From Tolumonas auensis DSM 9187 (GTDB lineage Bacteria; Pseudomonadota; Gammaproteobacteria; Enterobacterales; Aeromonadaceae): a stretch of 64,000 nt of DNA. Made by a program: the position numbers and the translations under genes. Positions 42,768 through 50,617 of the stretch are shown here, piece after piece. Location of the stretch: NCBI RefSeq assembly GCF_000023065.1, contig NC_012691.1, positions 420,501-484,500 of the forward strand, read 5' to 3'. The notes below the pieces were generated by a model. That model was not told the origin of the DNA, searched no databases, and worked only from the letters and a program-made list of their open reading frames with translations. Positions within the stretch are counted from its first letter, which is position 1; each line of letters starts with the position of its first letter.

Positions 42768-44108
42768 ATGGAAGCTGAAGTAGCTATTGAATCTGTGGAA
42801 ACACGAAAAAGGACTAATATCAGGTATATTATAATTGCCCTGTTGTTTGTTGTTGGTGCAATTAATTACGCTGATCGCGCTATATTCTCTATCGCCGGTC
42901 CGGCAATGATGAAATCGTTGAATCTGGATCTGGTTAATCTGGGTTACCTGATGTCAACATTCGGTTGGGCATATGTACTTGGTCAGTTACCAGGTGGATG
43001 GCTGCTTGATCGATTTGGCGCTCGCAAAGTATATATCGGTAGTTTGTTTTCCTGGTCGTTATGTACCTTATTACTTGGTTTTGCAGGTTATCTTGGGGCT
43101 GCGGCCGTTGTCACTATCTTTGCCCTGGTGTTTATGCTTTCAATCTGTGAATCGCCCGCTTTCCCGGCTAATGCGCGGATTGTTGCCTCCTGGTTCCCAA
43201 CGCATGAACGTGGTACTGCTACAGCTATTTTCACTACCGCACAATATTTTGCTTTAGTGATATTTTTACCTCTCATGGGATGGTTAACTAATAAATTTGG
43301 CTGGCAGTCAGTTTATTGGGCGATGGGTGTACTCGGTATTGCTCTGGCAGTGGTAATGCCTTTTATTTTGTATAACCCTAAAGATCACCCTCGTATTTCT
43401 TCTGAAGAGTTCGAGTATATTAAAGCCGGTGGTGCTCTGGTTGATAATTACACTACCAAGGTAGGTGATAACACCAAAAAAGAATCTTCTTTCAGTCATA
43501 TTAAGCAATTACTTAATAATCGTTTAATGGTTGGTGTACTTATTGGTCAGTTTTGTATTGTTACATTAGTCTGGTTTTTTACAACCTGGTTCCCGATTTA
43601 TTTGGCTCAGGGCCGGGGGCTGTCATTAACGTCTGTAGGTCTGATCGCAACCATTCCTGCTATCAGCGGATGTCTTGGTGGTATCCTGGGTGGTTTATTC
43701 TCCGACTTCTTGTTAAGAAAGAAATTCTCCCTGACATTCGCCCGTAAAGCGCCAATCATCCTTGGTATGGCATTAGCCATGTCTATTATTGGCTGTGTTT
43801 TTGTCGATTCATTAGAGATGATTGTTTTCTTTTTATCACTGGCCTTCTTTGGTAAAGGACTTGGTGCTTTGGGCTGGGCTGTAGTGGGTGACATTGCGCC
43901 GCGTGAAATTGTTGGTCTGTGTGGCGGATTAAGCAACATGGCAGGCAATATTGCCGGTATTGTAACCCCGATTGTAATTGGATATATCGTTAAAACGACA
44001 GGATCATTTAACGGTGCCTTGATCTACGTCGGTGTAGCTGCATTCATGGCAATATTCAGTTATGTTTTCCTAGTGGGTAAAATCTCCCGTATAGAACTCA
44101 AGAAATAA
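42768..44108 (+). CDS. MFS anion:cation symporter, probable tartrate/sugar-acid importer
   Basis: A 446-residue, twelve-helix major facilitator of the anion:cation symporter (GudP/GarP/ExuT-like) group: opening NYADRAIFSIAGPAM, the inter-helix FGWAYVLGQLPGGWLLDRFGARK motif and the PAFPANARIVASWFPTHERG loop, all typical of sugar-acid carriers. Substrate is inferred from the neighbouring tartrate dehydratase to be L-tartrate or a related 2-hydroxydicarboxylate. E. coli uses the unrelated TtdT for tartrate. ATG at 42768 after GGGGAAGG. It begins the AT-rich island and ends at a shared terminator with the LysR gene. Confidence 0.85.
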   Translation: MEAEVAIESVETRKRTNIRYIIIALLFVVGAINYADRAIFSIAGPAMMKSLNLDLVNLGYLMSTFGWAYVLGQLPGGWLLDRFGARKVYIGSLFSWSLCTLLLGFAGYLGAAAVVTIFALVFMLSICESPAFPANARIVASWFPTHERGTATAIFTTAQYFALVIFLPLMGWLTNKFGWQSVYWAMGVLGIALAVVMPFILYNPKDHPRISSEEFEYIKAGGALVDNYTTKVGDNTKKESSFSHIKQLLNNRLMVGVLIGQFCIVTLVWFFTTWFPIYLAQGRGLSLTSVGLIATIPAISGCLGGILGGLFSDFLLRKKFSLTFARKAPIILGMALAMSIIGCVFVDSLEMIVFFLSLAFFGKGLGALGWAVVGDIAPREIVGLCGGLSNMAGNIAGIVTPIVIGYIVKTTGSFNGALIYVGVAAFMAIFSYVFLVGKISRIELKK

Positions 44109-44125
44109 TTACGCCATAAAAACAA

Positions 44126-44156
44126 AAAACGCCACCATGTTGTATGGTGGCGTTTT
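44126..44156. terminator. Bidirectional terminator, MFS / LysR
   Basis: AAAACGCCACCAT-GTTGT-ATGGTGGCGTTTT, a 13-bp perfect stem with A and T tails. Confidence 0.9.
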
Positions 44157-44202
44157 CTATTAAGAAAGATATAAAAATATAAGGTTGACTATAGTTTGTT
44201 GT

Positions 44203-45132
44203 TTATTTCCCTTTTACAGCAGCAACACTGGAATGTGAAAGGGTTATTTCAGAGAAGTTATTGGCTAGAAAATCAATAAATACACGTACTTTTGCCGAGA
44301 GATAATGGCGCTCCGGATATACGACATAAATATCTGCGGCGGGTAATTCATAATCTTCCAGCAACCGAACCAGTCTACCGCTCTGAAGGTATTTATTTAC
44401 ATCCCATTCAGCACGGATCAATATCCCATGACCTTCCAGCGCCCAATTGGCAACAACTTCGCCATCATTACTGCTTAACGTGCCGCGGACTTTAACTGTT
44501 TCGGAAGAGTCGCCGCGTTTAAAACGCCAGATCCCACTGGCAGATTCATCCTGTTTTAATACGATACAGTTATGTTTGGCCAAATCAGCAGGAACTAATG
44601 GCTGTGGATTGTTACGCAAATAGAGTGGCGAGGCGCAAACAAATCGTCGGTTAGTCATGATCTTGCGTGCAACTATATTGGAATCCGGAGGCAACCCGAA
44701 GCGGACACCAATATCAAAATCACCACTCGTAGGATCAGGCTGATTGCTGTCCAAGGTTAATTGAACTTCCATCTCAGGATACTGTTTCAGAAAAGCAGAT
44801 ATTGCTCTCGCTATATAGTTACGACCAAAACCTGGTGTTGTATTGATCCGCAACAGACCTTTGGGCTTGGCGCGCAAACTTAAGACTTCTTGTTCCATCG
44901 CATTGATATCCTGAATGATCTGGCGACATCTGTTCAGGTAAATCTCACCTTCCGGTGTGATATTAAAATGACGGGTACTGCGGTTAAGTAAGCGAACCCC
45001 AAGACGGGCTTCCAGCTGTGCCAGCCTTTTACTAACAGCCGGCGGTGTTAAATTAAGTTCTCCGGCAGCAGCAGAAAGACTCCCGGCGTTGATCAGGATT
45101 GAAAAAAACTCTAGTTCTGATGTGGCACACAT
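44203..45132 (-). CDS. LysR-type regulator of the tartrate cluster (TtdR/DmlR-like)
   Basis: A 309-residue LysR protein: wHTH at about residues 1-58 (ELEFFSILINAGSLSAAAGEL, PPAVSKRLAQLEARLGVRLLNRSTR) and a C-terminal effector fold with NWALEGHGILIRAEWDV, a motif also seen in E. coli TtdR and DmlR, which respond to tartrate and malate. It is divergent from ttdA across a 475-base AT-rich gap, as expected for an activator of anaerobic dicarboxylate use. The start at 45132 gives the usual LysR N-terminus; 26 extra codons upstream are in frame. It probably needs the substrate as coinducer. Confidence 0.87.
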   Translation of the reverse strand: MCATSELEFFSILINAGSLSAAAGELNLTPPAVSKRLAQLEARLGVRLLNRSTRHFNITPEGEIYLNRCRQIIQDINAMEQEVLSLRAKPKGLLRINTTPGFGRNYIARAISAFLKQYPEMEVQLTLDSNQPDPTSGDFDIGVRFGLPPDSNIVARKIMTNRRFVCASPLYLRNNPQPLVPADLAKHNCIVLKQDESASGIWRFKRGDSSETVKVRGTLSSNDGEVVANWALEGHGILIRAEWDVNKYLQSGRLVRLLEDYELPAADIYVVYPERHYLSAKVRVFIDFLANNFSEITLSHSSVAAVKGK

Positions 45133-45607
45133 GATCGGGTTCCCGCTTGCCGTTGATATACCATTTATATGGTCATTATATCGTCTTTCAAATAGCCGAA
45201 ATGTGATCATATCATGTATTAAGTCGATCTAATCTGTGCATGCTTGTAATAAACTGCATAAAAAAACACCAGAAAGTATTTGAATGTTAAATCGCAACAG
45301 AAAACATAATGGAAATATTTAAATTTTATTTATCAGAGCTTGAAAAACATAAATATCAGGATTCATCAAAAGCCTTATTAAATAAAAATCAACTGCTATG
45401 AGTGTGACCGTGATCTCATTTGTTGTTCCACAATATTTTCATTTTTCCCATTAATAACTTTTAAGAAAATATTCATTAAGTTCTGGTGAACTTTAATTAA
45501 TGACAAGCCGGATATACTCCTTACATCGATTATTCAGAAGCAAAAATTCTGGATCCGATTTACCAAAACAAATCTTTCCGATTGTGTAATGCGCAGAGGA
45601 GGTTCGA
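45133..45607. other. AT-rich divergent regulatory gap, LysR / ttdA
   Basis: A 475-base spacer with no credible gene. A CRP-like site is listed separately. I found no confident sigma-70 -35/-10 pair by eye. Confidence 0.55.
45403..45418. promoter_or_regulatory. CRP-like site upstream of ttdA
   Basis: TGTGA-CCGTGA-TCTCA, nine of ten core positions of the CRP consensus, 190 bases before the ttdA start. Suggests catabolite control of the tartrate genes. Confidence 0.5.
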
Positions 45608-46507
45608 GTGAATAAAGAAGTAGCAGTACAATCGCTAACTGATGTCATGACCAAATTTACCGGGTATGTTGGAAAACATTTACCTACGGATGTCAAAGAA
45701 AAGCTGACTGAACTACGGGCTAAAGAAACCAAACCGTTAGCAAAAGTAGTTTATGACTCAATGTTCCAGAATCTGGATGCTGCTGACGAATTAGATCGTC
45801 CATGTTGTCAGGATACTGGTGTTATTCAGTACTTCATTACAGCTGGTGCCAAGTTTCCATATCTTGGCGAGCTGGAAAGCATTCTGAAAAATGCCACTCT
45901 GGGTGCGACCAAAAAATCGCCGCTGCGCCATAACGCGGTTGAAACCTTTATTGAGGTAAATACTGGTACCAATACCGGTTCCCGGATCCCATGGCTGGAT
46001 TGGGAAATTATTCCTGATGATGAAAACTGTACCATTGAAGTCTATATGGCCGGTGGTGGTTGTTCTTTACCTGGTGCAGCCAAGGTATTGATGCCAGGCC
46101 AGGGTTATGAAGGCGTCAACCAGTTTGTTTTTGACGTTATTACCTCTTACGGTGTAAACGCTTGTCCTCCTTTGTTGGTTGGCGTTGGTGTTTCTACATC
46201 CGTTGAAACCGCTGCACGTCTGTCTAAAAAAGCCATTTTGCGTCCGGTGGATTCCCGTCATCCAAATGATGATGCCGCCAAAATGGAAACCTTACTGGAA
46301 GATGGCCTGAACGCTGTTGGTCTGGGTCCACAGGGTCTGTCAGGCAATTCAACAGTTATGGGGGTCAACATCGAATCGTCAGCCCGCCATCCATCAACCA
46401 TCGGTGTAGCTGTATCTACAGGATGCTGGGCTCATCGTCGCGGCACTATCAAATTTGCACCAGATCTCTCTTATGAAATCATTTCGCACAAAGGAGCCGA
46501 GCTGTGA
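45608..46507 (+). CDS. ttdA: L-tartrate dehydratase alpha subunit (TtdA type)
   Basis: Large subunit of the [4Fe-4S] two-subunit hydro-lyase: with TtdB it dehydrates L(+)-tartrate to oxaloacetate. 299 residues. It closely follows E. coli TtdA (RPCCQDTG with a cluster cysteine, [59 protein letters not shown]). The related fumarase alpha subunits are less similar, but D-tartrate, mesaconate or fumarate as substrate cannot be excluded. Starts with GTG after AGAGGAGG. The GTGA overlap with ttdB means the subunits are coupled. Confidence 0.9.
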   Translation: MNKEVAVQSLTDVMTKFTGYVGKHLPTDVKEKLTELRAKETKPLAKVVYDSMFQNLDAADELDRPCCQDTGVIQYFITAGAKFPYLGELESILKNATLGATKKSPLRHNAVETFIEVNTGTNTGSRIPWLDWEIIPDDENCTIEVYMAGGGCSLPGAAKVLMPGQGYEGVNQFVFDVITSYGVNACPPLLVGVGVSTSVETAARLSKKAILRPVDSRHPNDDAAKMETLLEDGLNAVGLGPQGLSGNSTVMGVNIESSARHPSTIGVAVSTGCWAHRRGTIKFAPDLSYEIISHKGAEL

Positions 46508-47112
46508 AAAAAATTCTGACAACACCAATCAAAGATGAAGATCTGGAATCTCTGAATATTGGCGATGTAGTTTATTTGAACGGTACTTTAGTTACTTGCC
46601 GCGATGTAGCGCACAGACGTTTAATCGAACTGGGTCGTGAACTACCGGTTGACCTGAAAGGCATGGCGATTTTCCATGCGGGTCCAATTGTTGTTGAACA
46701 GGAAGATGGTTCATTCCAAATGATTTCCATCGGCCCGACAACCAGTATGCGTATGGAAAAGTTCGAAAAAGAGTTCATCGAACAGACTGGCGTGAAACTG
46801 ATTGTTGGTAAAGGCGGTATGGGGCCGAATACCGAAGCCGGCTGTAAAGAGCATAAAGCTGTTCATGCTGTATTCCCTGGTGGTTGTGCTGTATTGGCTG
46901 CAACTCAGGTGGAAGAAATCGAAGATGCACAGTGGCGTGATCTTGGTATGCCTGAAACATTGTGGGTAAACCGGGTAAAAGAATTTGGTCCGTTAATCAT
47001 TTCGATTGATACCAAAGGTAAAAATCTGTTTGAGCAAAATAAAGTTTTCTTCAATGAAGCTAAATTGCCAATCATTGAAGAAATAAACAAACAGGTTCGT
47101 TTCATCAAGTAA
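46504..47112 (+). CDS. ttdB: L-tartrate dehydratase beta subunit (TtdB type)
   Basis: Small subunit, 202 residues, essentially the E. coli TtdB sequence pattern: [54 protein letters not shown], and SIDTKGKNL near the end. It supplies part of the active site of the Fe-S hydro-lyase. The GTG start overlaps the ttdA stop by four bases. A hairpin with partial complementarity follows in the 215-base gap before the next gene. Confidence 0.92.
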   Translation: MKKILTTPIKDEDLESLNIGDVVYLNGTLVTCRDVAHRRLIELGRELPVDLKGMAIFHAGPIVVEQEDGSFQMISIGPTTSMRMEKFEKEFIEQTGVKLIVGKGGMGPNTEAGCKEHKAVHAVFPGGCAVLAATQVEEIEDAQWRDLGMPETLWVNRVKEFGPLIISIDTKGKNLFEQNKVFFNEAKLPIIEEINKQVRFIK

Positions 47113-47118
47113 AACCGG

Positions 47119-47149
47119 CATGGTCACTTATATAAAATAGGTGGCCATG
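47119..47149 (+). repeat. Hairpin in the ttdB-FAH gap
   Basis: CATGGTCAC (47119-47127) pairs with GTGGCCATG (47141-47149) with one G-U pair. No U-run, so it may stabilise the ttdAB mRNA end or limit read-through rather than terminate strongly. Confidence 0.45.
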
Positions 47150-47327
47150 TTAAAGGGTTAAAAATTCAGATTCACCCGTAACGTAGTGTATTTAACAGAG
47201 CGTTTTATTCGTTTGTTTGTGTGCCCAACCGAAAGCTGGATGTAAAGTTTTCTGCTAAATAAGATTAATGGTGCTTTTCGTTTTGATAGTCGTAAAGCTG
47301 GTTATAAATAGTTTTGGAGTTGATACT

Positions 47328-48206
47328 ATGAAGTTGGCTAGTTATATTCACCCGGAATTCCATAGAAAGAGTTTTGGTTTAGTTGATAAGCATGGGATCA
47401 TTGATCTTGGGCGACATATGGGACCCAAACACTCTGATCTAAAATCAGTTTTAAATGCGGGAATGCTATCAGAGATCAATCGTTATTCCTCATTCCCTAC
47501 AGATTATAAGGTTGATGATGTAACATTTTTACCTGTTATAGACAGACCGAATAAAATAATTTGTGTTGGCATGAATTATCTCGAAAAGCGCAATGAATTT
47601 AATGAAACAATTAATGCGCCCACATTGTTTATTCGTTTTGCCGACACATTAACGGGTCATGATTGTCCACTGGTGAAGCCATCCAGTACAAACGAATTTG
47701 ATTATGAAGGTGAGCTGGCTGTCATTATTGGTAAACCAGCCATGAATGTGAGTAAGGAAAATGCCTTATCATATGTTGCCGGGTATAGCTGCTTCATGGA
47801 TGGTTCTGTCCGTGATATGCAGTATTCCTGGTTTACTTCGGGTAAAAACTGGCTGAATACCGGCGGTTTCGGTCCATGGCTGGTTACTACGGATGAGATC
47901 GAAGATCCGCAGCAGTTATCAATCCATACGTATTTGAATGGTCAACAGGTTCAGAGTGACAATACCGCGAATATGGTACGTTCAGTACCGGAATTGATCG
48001 CCTATATTTCAGCATTCAGCCCATTATCACCAGGTGATGTGATTATTACCGGCTCACCGGGCGGGGTTGGTAAAAAGCGTAATCCGCCTCTGTTTATGAA
48101 AAGTGGCGATCTGATTGAAGTTGAAATCAGTGGCATTGGTCGATTGAGTAATCCGATAGTCCAGAATCGTAATACCAGCGCACAGATGAATGTCTCCCCA
48201 GTTTAA
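47328..48206 (+). CDS. Fumarylacetoacetate-hydrolase-fold enzyme (FAHD1-like, oxaloacetate tautomerase/decarboxylase candidate)
   Basis: A 292-residue FAH-superfamily enzyme. Metal ligands and fold markers are present: NYLEKRNEF, DYEGELAVIIGKPAMNVS with the metal-binding Glu residues, DMQYSWFTSGKNW, and the terminal GSPGGVGKKRNPPLFMKSGDLIEVEI. Eukaryotic FAHD1, of this group, decarboxylates oxaloacetate and tautomerises its enol. Here it lies directly after a tartrate dehydratase, whose product is enol-oxaloacetate, and before a PEP carboxykinase, so acting on oxaloacetate is the natural reading. Homoprotocatechuate-type isomerases are an alternative. ATG at 47328 with GGAG eight bases upstream. 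Confidence 0.75.
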   Translation: MKLASYIHPEFHRKSFGLVDKHGIIDLGRHMGPKHSDLKSVLNAGMLSEINRYSSFPTDYKVDDVTFLPVIDRPNKIICVGMNYLEKRNEFNETINAPTLFIRFADTLTGHDCPLVKPSSTNEFDYEGELAVIIGKPAMNVSKENALSYVAGYSCFMDGSVRDMQYSWFTSGKNWLNTGGFGPWLVTTDEIEDPQQLSIHTYLNGQQVQSDNTANMVRSVPELIAYISAFSPLSPGDVIITGSPGGVGKKRNPPLFMKSGDLIEVEISGIGRLSNPIVQNRNTSAQMNVSPV

Positions 48207-48214
48207 TGGGGAGA
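48193..48214 (+). terminator. Hairpin at the end of the FAH gene
   Basis: TCTCCCCA-GTTTAA-TGGGGAGA encloses the stop codon TAA. A T-rich stretch (TTTTTAAAGTTTTATTTTT) begins 14 bases later, so termination here is plausible but not tidy. Confidence 0.5.
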
Positions 48215-48465
48215 TTGACCGGTATGGTTTTTAAAGTTTTATTTTTATTAACACCATACAAATGTAATTAAATAAGTTTTAAATAAAATAATAAATTTTA
48301 ATTTATAAACTCTTCGTGTGTATAAATGAAGCTTTCAGTAACATACAACCAGAAACAAACACATCAAACGTTTCATTCAGATTGAACGTGACTTCATTTA
48401 TTAATAACAAACAATGTCTTTATATAGACGCATTCATACACAGATTATTAGGTGGGTGTTTTTAA

Positions 48466-50088
48466 ATGTCCTATAGTGAATCGGTTAAAAAACATATTCG
48501 TGACCTTGGCATTACTGATGTTGCTGAGATTATTTACAACCCTGATTTTGACACGTTATTACGCGAAGAAACAAAACCAGGTCTGGATGAATATGAACGA
48601 GGTGTGGTCACGCAATCTGGCGCTATCGCGGTTGATACGGGAGTTTTTACAGGACGTTCGCCTAAAGATAAATACATTGTCCGCGATGATTTAACGCGTG
48701 ACACGTTGTGGTGGAGTGACCAGGGGAAAGGTAAAAATGATAACCACCCGATATCCCAGGAAACCTGGGGGCACTTTAAGTCTCTCGTTACGAAACAGCT
48801 TTCCGGCAAACGCTTATTTGTGGTTGATGCCTGGTGTGGTGCAAATCCTGAAACTCGTTTAAGCGTCCGTTTTATTACCGAAGTCGCCTGGCAGGCCCAT
48901 TTTGTAAAAAACATGTTTATTCGTCCTGATGAAAAAAGTCTGGCTACTTTCGAACCTGATTTCATCGTGATGAACGGTGCTAAATGCTCAAATCCTGATT
49001 GGCAGGAGCAGGGGTTAAATTCTGAAAACTTCGTTGCCTTCAACTTAACCGAGAAAATGCAGTTAATTGGCGGCACCTGGTATGGCGGAGAAATGAAAAA
49101 AGGCCTGTTCTCGGTGATGAACTATCTGCTGCCGCTGAAAGATATTGCATCCATGCATTGCTCTGCAAATGTCGGCGCTGCTGGTGATGTTGCTGTCTTT
49201 TTCGGTTTGTCAGGTACGGGCAAAACAACGCTGTCTACCGATCCGAAACGTCAACTGATTGGCGATGATGAACATGGCTGGGATGATGACGGTGTCTTCA
49301 ACTTTGAGGGTGGTTGTTATGCCAAAACAATTAAACTTTCAAAGCAGGCTGAACCCGAAATTTATAACGCTATTTGTCGCAATGCGCTGCTTGAGAATGT
49401 CGCTGTCGACGCTCATGGTCAGGTCGATTTCGACGATGGCAGTAAAACGGAAAATACCCGTGTTTCTTACCCGATTTATCACATCGAGAATATTGTAAAA
49501 CCGGTCTCGAAAGCTGGTCCGGCGAAAAAGGTGATCTTCCTGACTGCTGATGCTTTTGGTGTATTGCCGCCGGTATCCCGTTTAACGGCAGAACAGACCA
49601 AGTATCATTTCCTTTCTGGTTTTACCGCCAAGCTGGCAGGTACAGAGCGGGGCGTAACTGAACCAACTCCAACGTTTTCTGCCTGTTTTGGGGCTGCATT
49701 TTTGACTCTGCACCCGACGCAATATGCTGAGGTACTGATAAAACGAATGGAAGCAGTTAATGCAGAGGCCTACCTTGTAAATACGGGCTGGAATGGCACC
49801 GGCAAGCGCATTTCTATCAAGGATACCCGAACCATCATCAATGCGATTCTGGACGGTTCTCTTGCCAAAGCGGAGACACACACTTTACCGATCTTCAATC
49901 TGGAAGTGCCGGTCGCGTTATCCGGGATAAATAACCATATCCTCGACCCGCGTAATACATATGCTGATAATTCTGTCTGGAAAGAGAAAGCAGAAGATTT
50001 GGCAACCCGGTTTATTAATAACTTCGAGCAATATACTGATACACCAGCTGGTGCTGAGTTGGTAAAAGCAGGACCAAAGTTAGGTTAA
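48466..50088 (+). CDS. pckA: ATP-dependent PEP carboxykinase, island copy
   Basis: A 540-residue PEPCK that converts oxaloacetate and ATP to PEP and CO2, or makes ATP in the reverse direction. Catalytic motifs are intact: P-loop GLSGTGKTT, kinase-2 [22 protein letters not shown] and [11 protein letters not shown]. The second, convergent pckA at 53.1-54.7 kb shares long identical blocks (e.g. EKMQ[14 protein letters not shown] and SAKAGP-like [19 protein letters not shown]). This copy lies in the AT-rich island, next to the tartrate enzymes, suggesting a dedicated role in fermenting their oxaloacetate. ATG at 48466. SD weak (AGGTGGG). Confidence 0.94.
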   Translation: MSYSESVKKHIRDLGITDVAEIIYNPDFDTLLREETKPGLDEYERGVVTQSGAIAVDTGVFTGRSPKDKYIVRDDLTRDTLWWSDQGKGKNDNHPISQETWGHFKSLVTKQLSGKRLFVVDAWCGANPETRLSVRFITEVAWQAHFVKNMFIRPDEKSLATFEPDFIVMNGAKCSNPDWQEQGLNSENFVAFNLTEKMQLIGGTWYGGEMKKGLFSVMNYLLPLKDIASMHCSANVGAAGDVAVFFGLSGTGKTTLSTDPKRQLIGDDEHGWDDDGVFNFEGGCYAKTIKLSKQAEPEIYNAICRNALLENVAVDAHGQVDFDDGSKTENTRVSYPIYHIENIVKPVSKAGPAKKVIFLTADAFGVLPPVSRLTAEQTKYHFLSGFTAKLAGTERGVTEPTPTFSACFGAAFLTLHPTQYAEVLIKRMEAVNAEAYLVNTGWNGTGKRISIKDTRTIINAILDGSLAKAETHTLPIFNLEVPVALSGINNHILDPRNTYADNSVWKEKAEDLATRFINNFEQYTDTPAGAELVKAGPKLG

Positions 50089-50159
50089 TAGGCCGTTAAT
50101 TTTGATAGTTATTCACTTTGATTGTCATTCGCTTCAGACGCTGATTGGAGAAATTCATA

Positions 50160-50564
50160 ATGAATTATGAGGATGTGATTTCTTGTATTTCTAGCAATCC
50201 AGGAGCCTCTTTTACCGGGATAAAGTTCTCTGAAAGTGATAACTATCTTAGCGTATATACAATCTCATCCGATAAAGATGACCCGGAGTGGATAACTATT
50301 TTCTTTGAGGGCGGAAAGCTATTTTCTACTTCAGGGGAGGAAGGTTGTTACGTCATGGAAGATGCTCCCGACGAGCTGACTACTCTGCATTTCAAGAATA
50401 CAAAAGCGCTGCCTTTTATATCGGAATATACTTCGGAATATGTCCTTTATGAATTATTTCCAAACTTACCAGATCCTGATGATATCTGTTCGGAACAGGA
50501 AAAATTGCTGTTTATAAGCGAAGCCAAAAGACATATTAATGAACTATGGTATGCATCTAAATAA
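50160..50564 (+). CDS. Orphan acidic protein of unknown function
   Basis: A 134-residue acidic protein (many Glu/Asp, few basic residues) with a beta-rich first half (YLSVYTISSDKDDPEWITIFFEGGKLF) and a helical end (EQEKLLFISEAKRHINELWY). I do not recognise a family. The composition vaguely resembles small immunity-like or SMI1/KNR4-type proteins, but no toxin is adjacent. ATG at 50160 with GGAG nine bases upstream. It is AT-rich like the island before it and ends at a bidirectional hairpin with nrdD. Confidence 0.55.
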   Translation: MNYEDVISCISSNPGASFTGIKFSESDNYLSVYTISSDKDDPEWITIFFEGGKLFSTSGEEGCYVMEDAPDELTTLHFKNTKALPFISEYTSEYVLYELFPNLPDPDDICSEQEKLLFISEAKRHINELWYASK

Positions 50565-50565
50565 A

Positions 50566-50596
50566 AAACCGCCGGAGGTTTCCCATCCGGCGGTTT
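50566..50596. terminator. Bidirectional terminator, orphan gene / nrdD
   Basis: AAACCGCCGGA-N9-TCCGGCGGTTT, an 11-bp stem with A-run and T-run, two bases after the stop of the orphan gene. Confidence 0.88.
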
Positions 50597-50617
50597 CGTT
50601 AGCAGGGTTCAGCTCAC

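Noticed and set aside
48452-48694. Frame overlapping the start of the island pckA
   Set aside because: Out of frame with pckA, which has full homology from 48466; no ribosome site for it.
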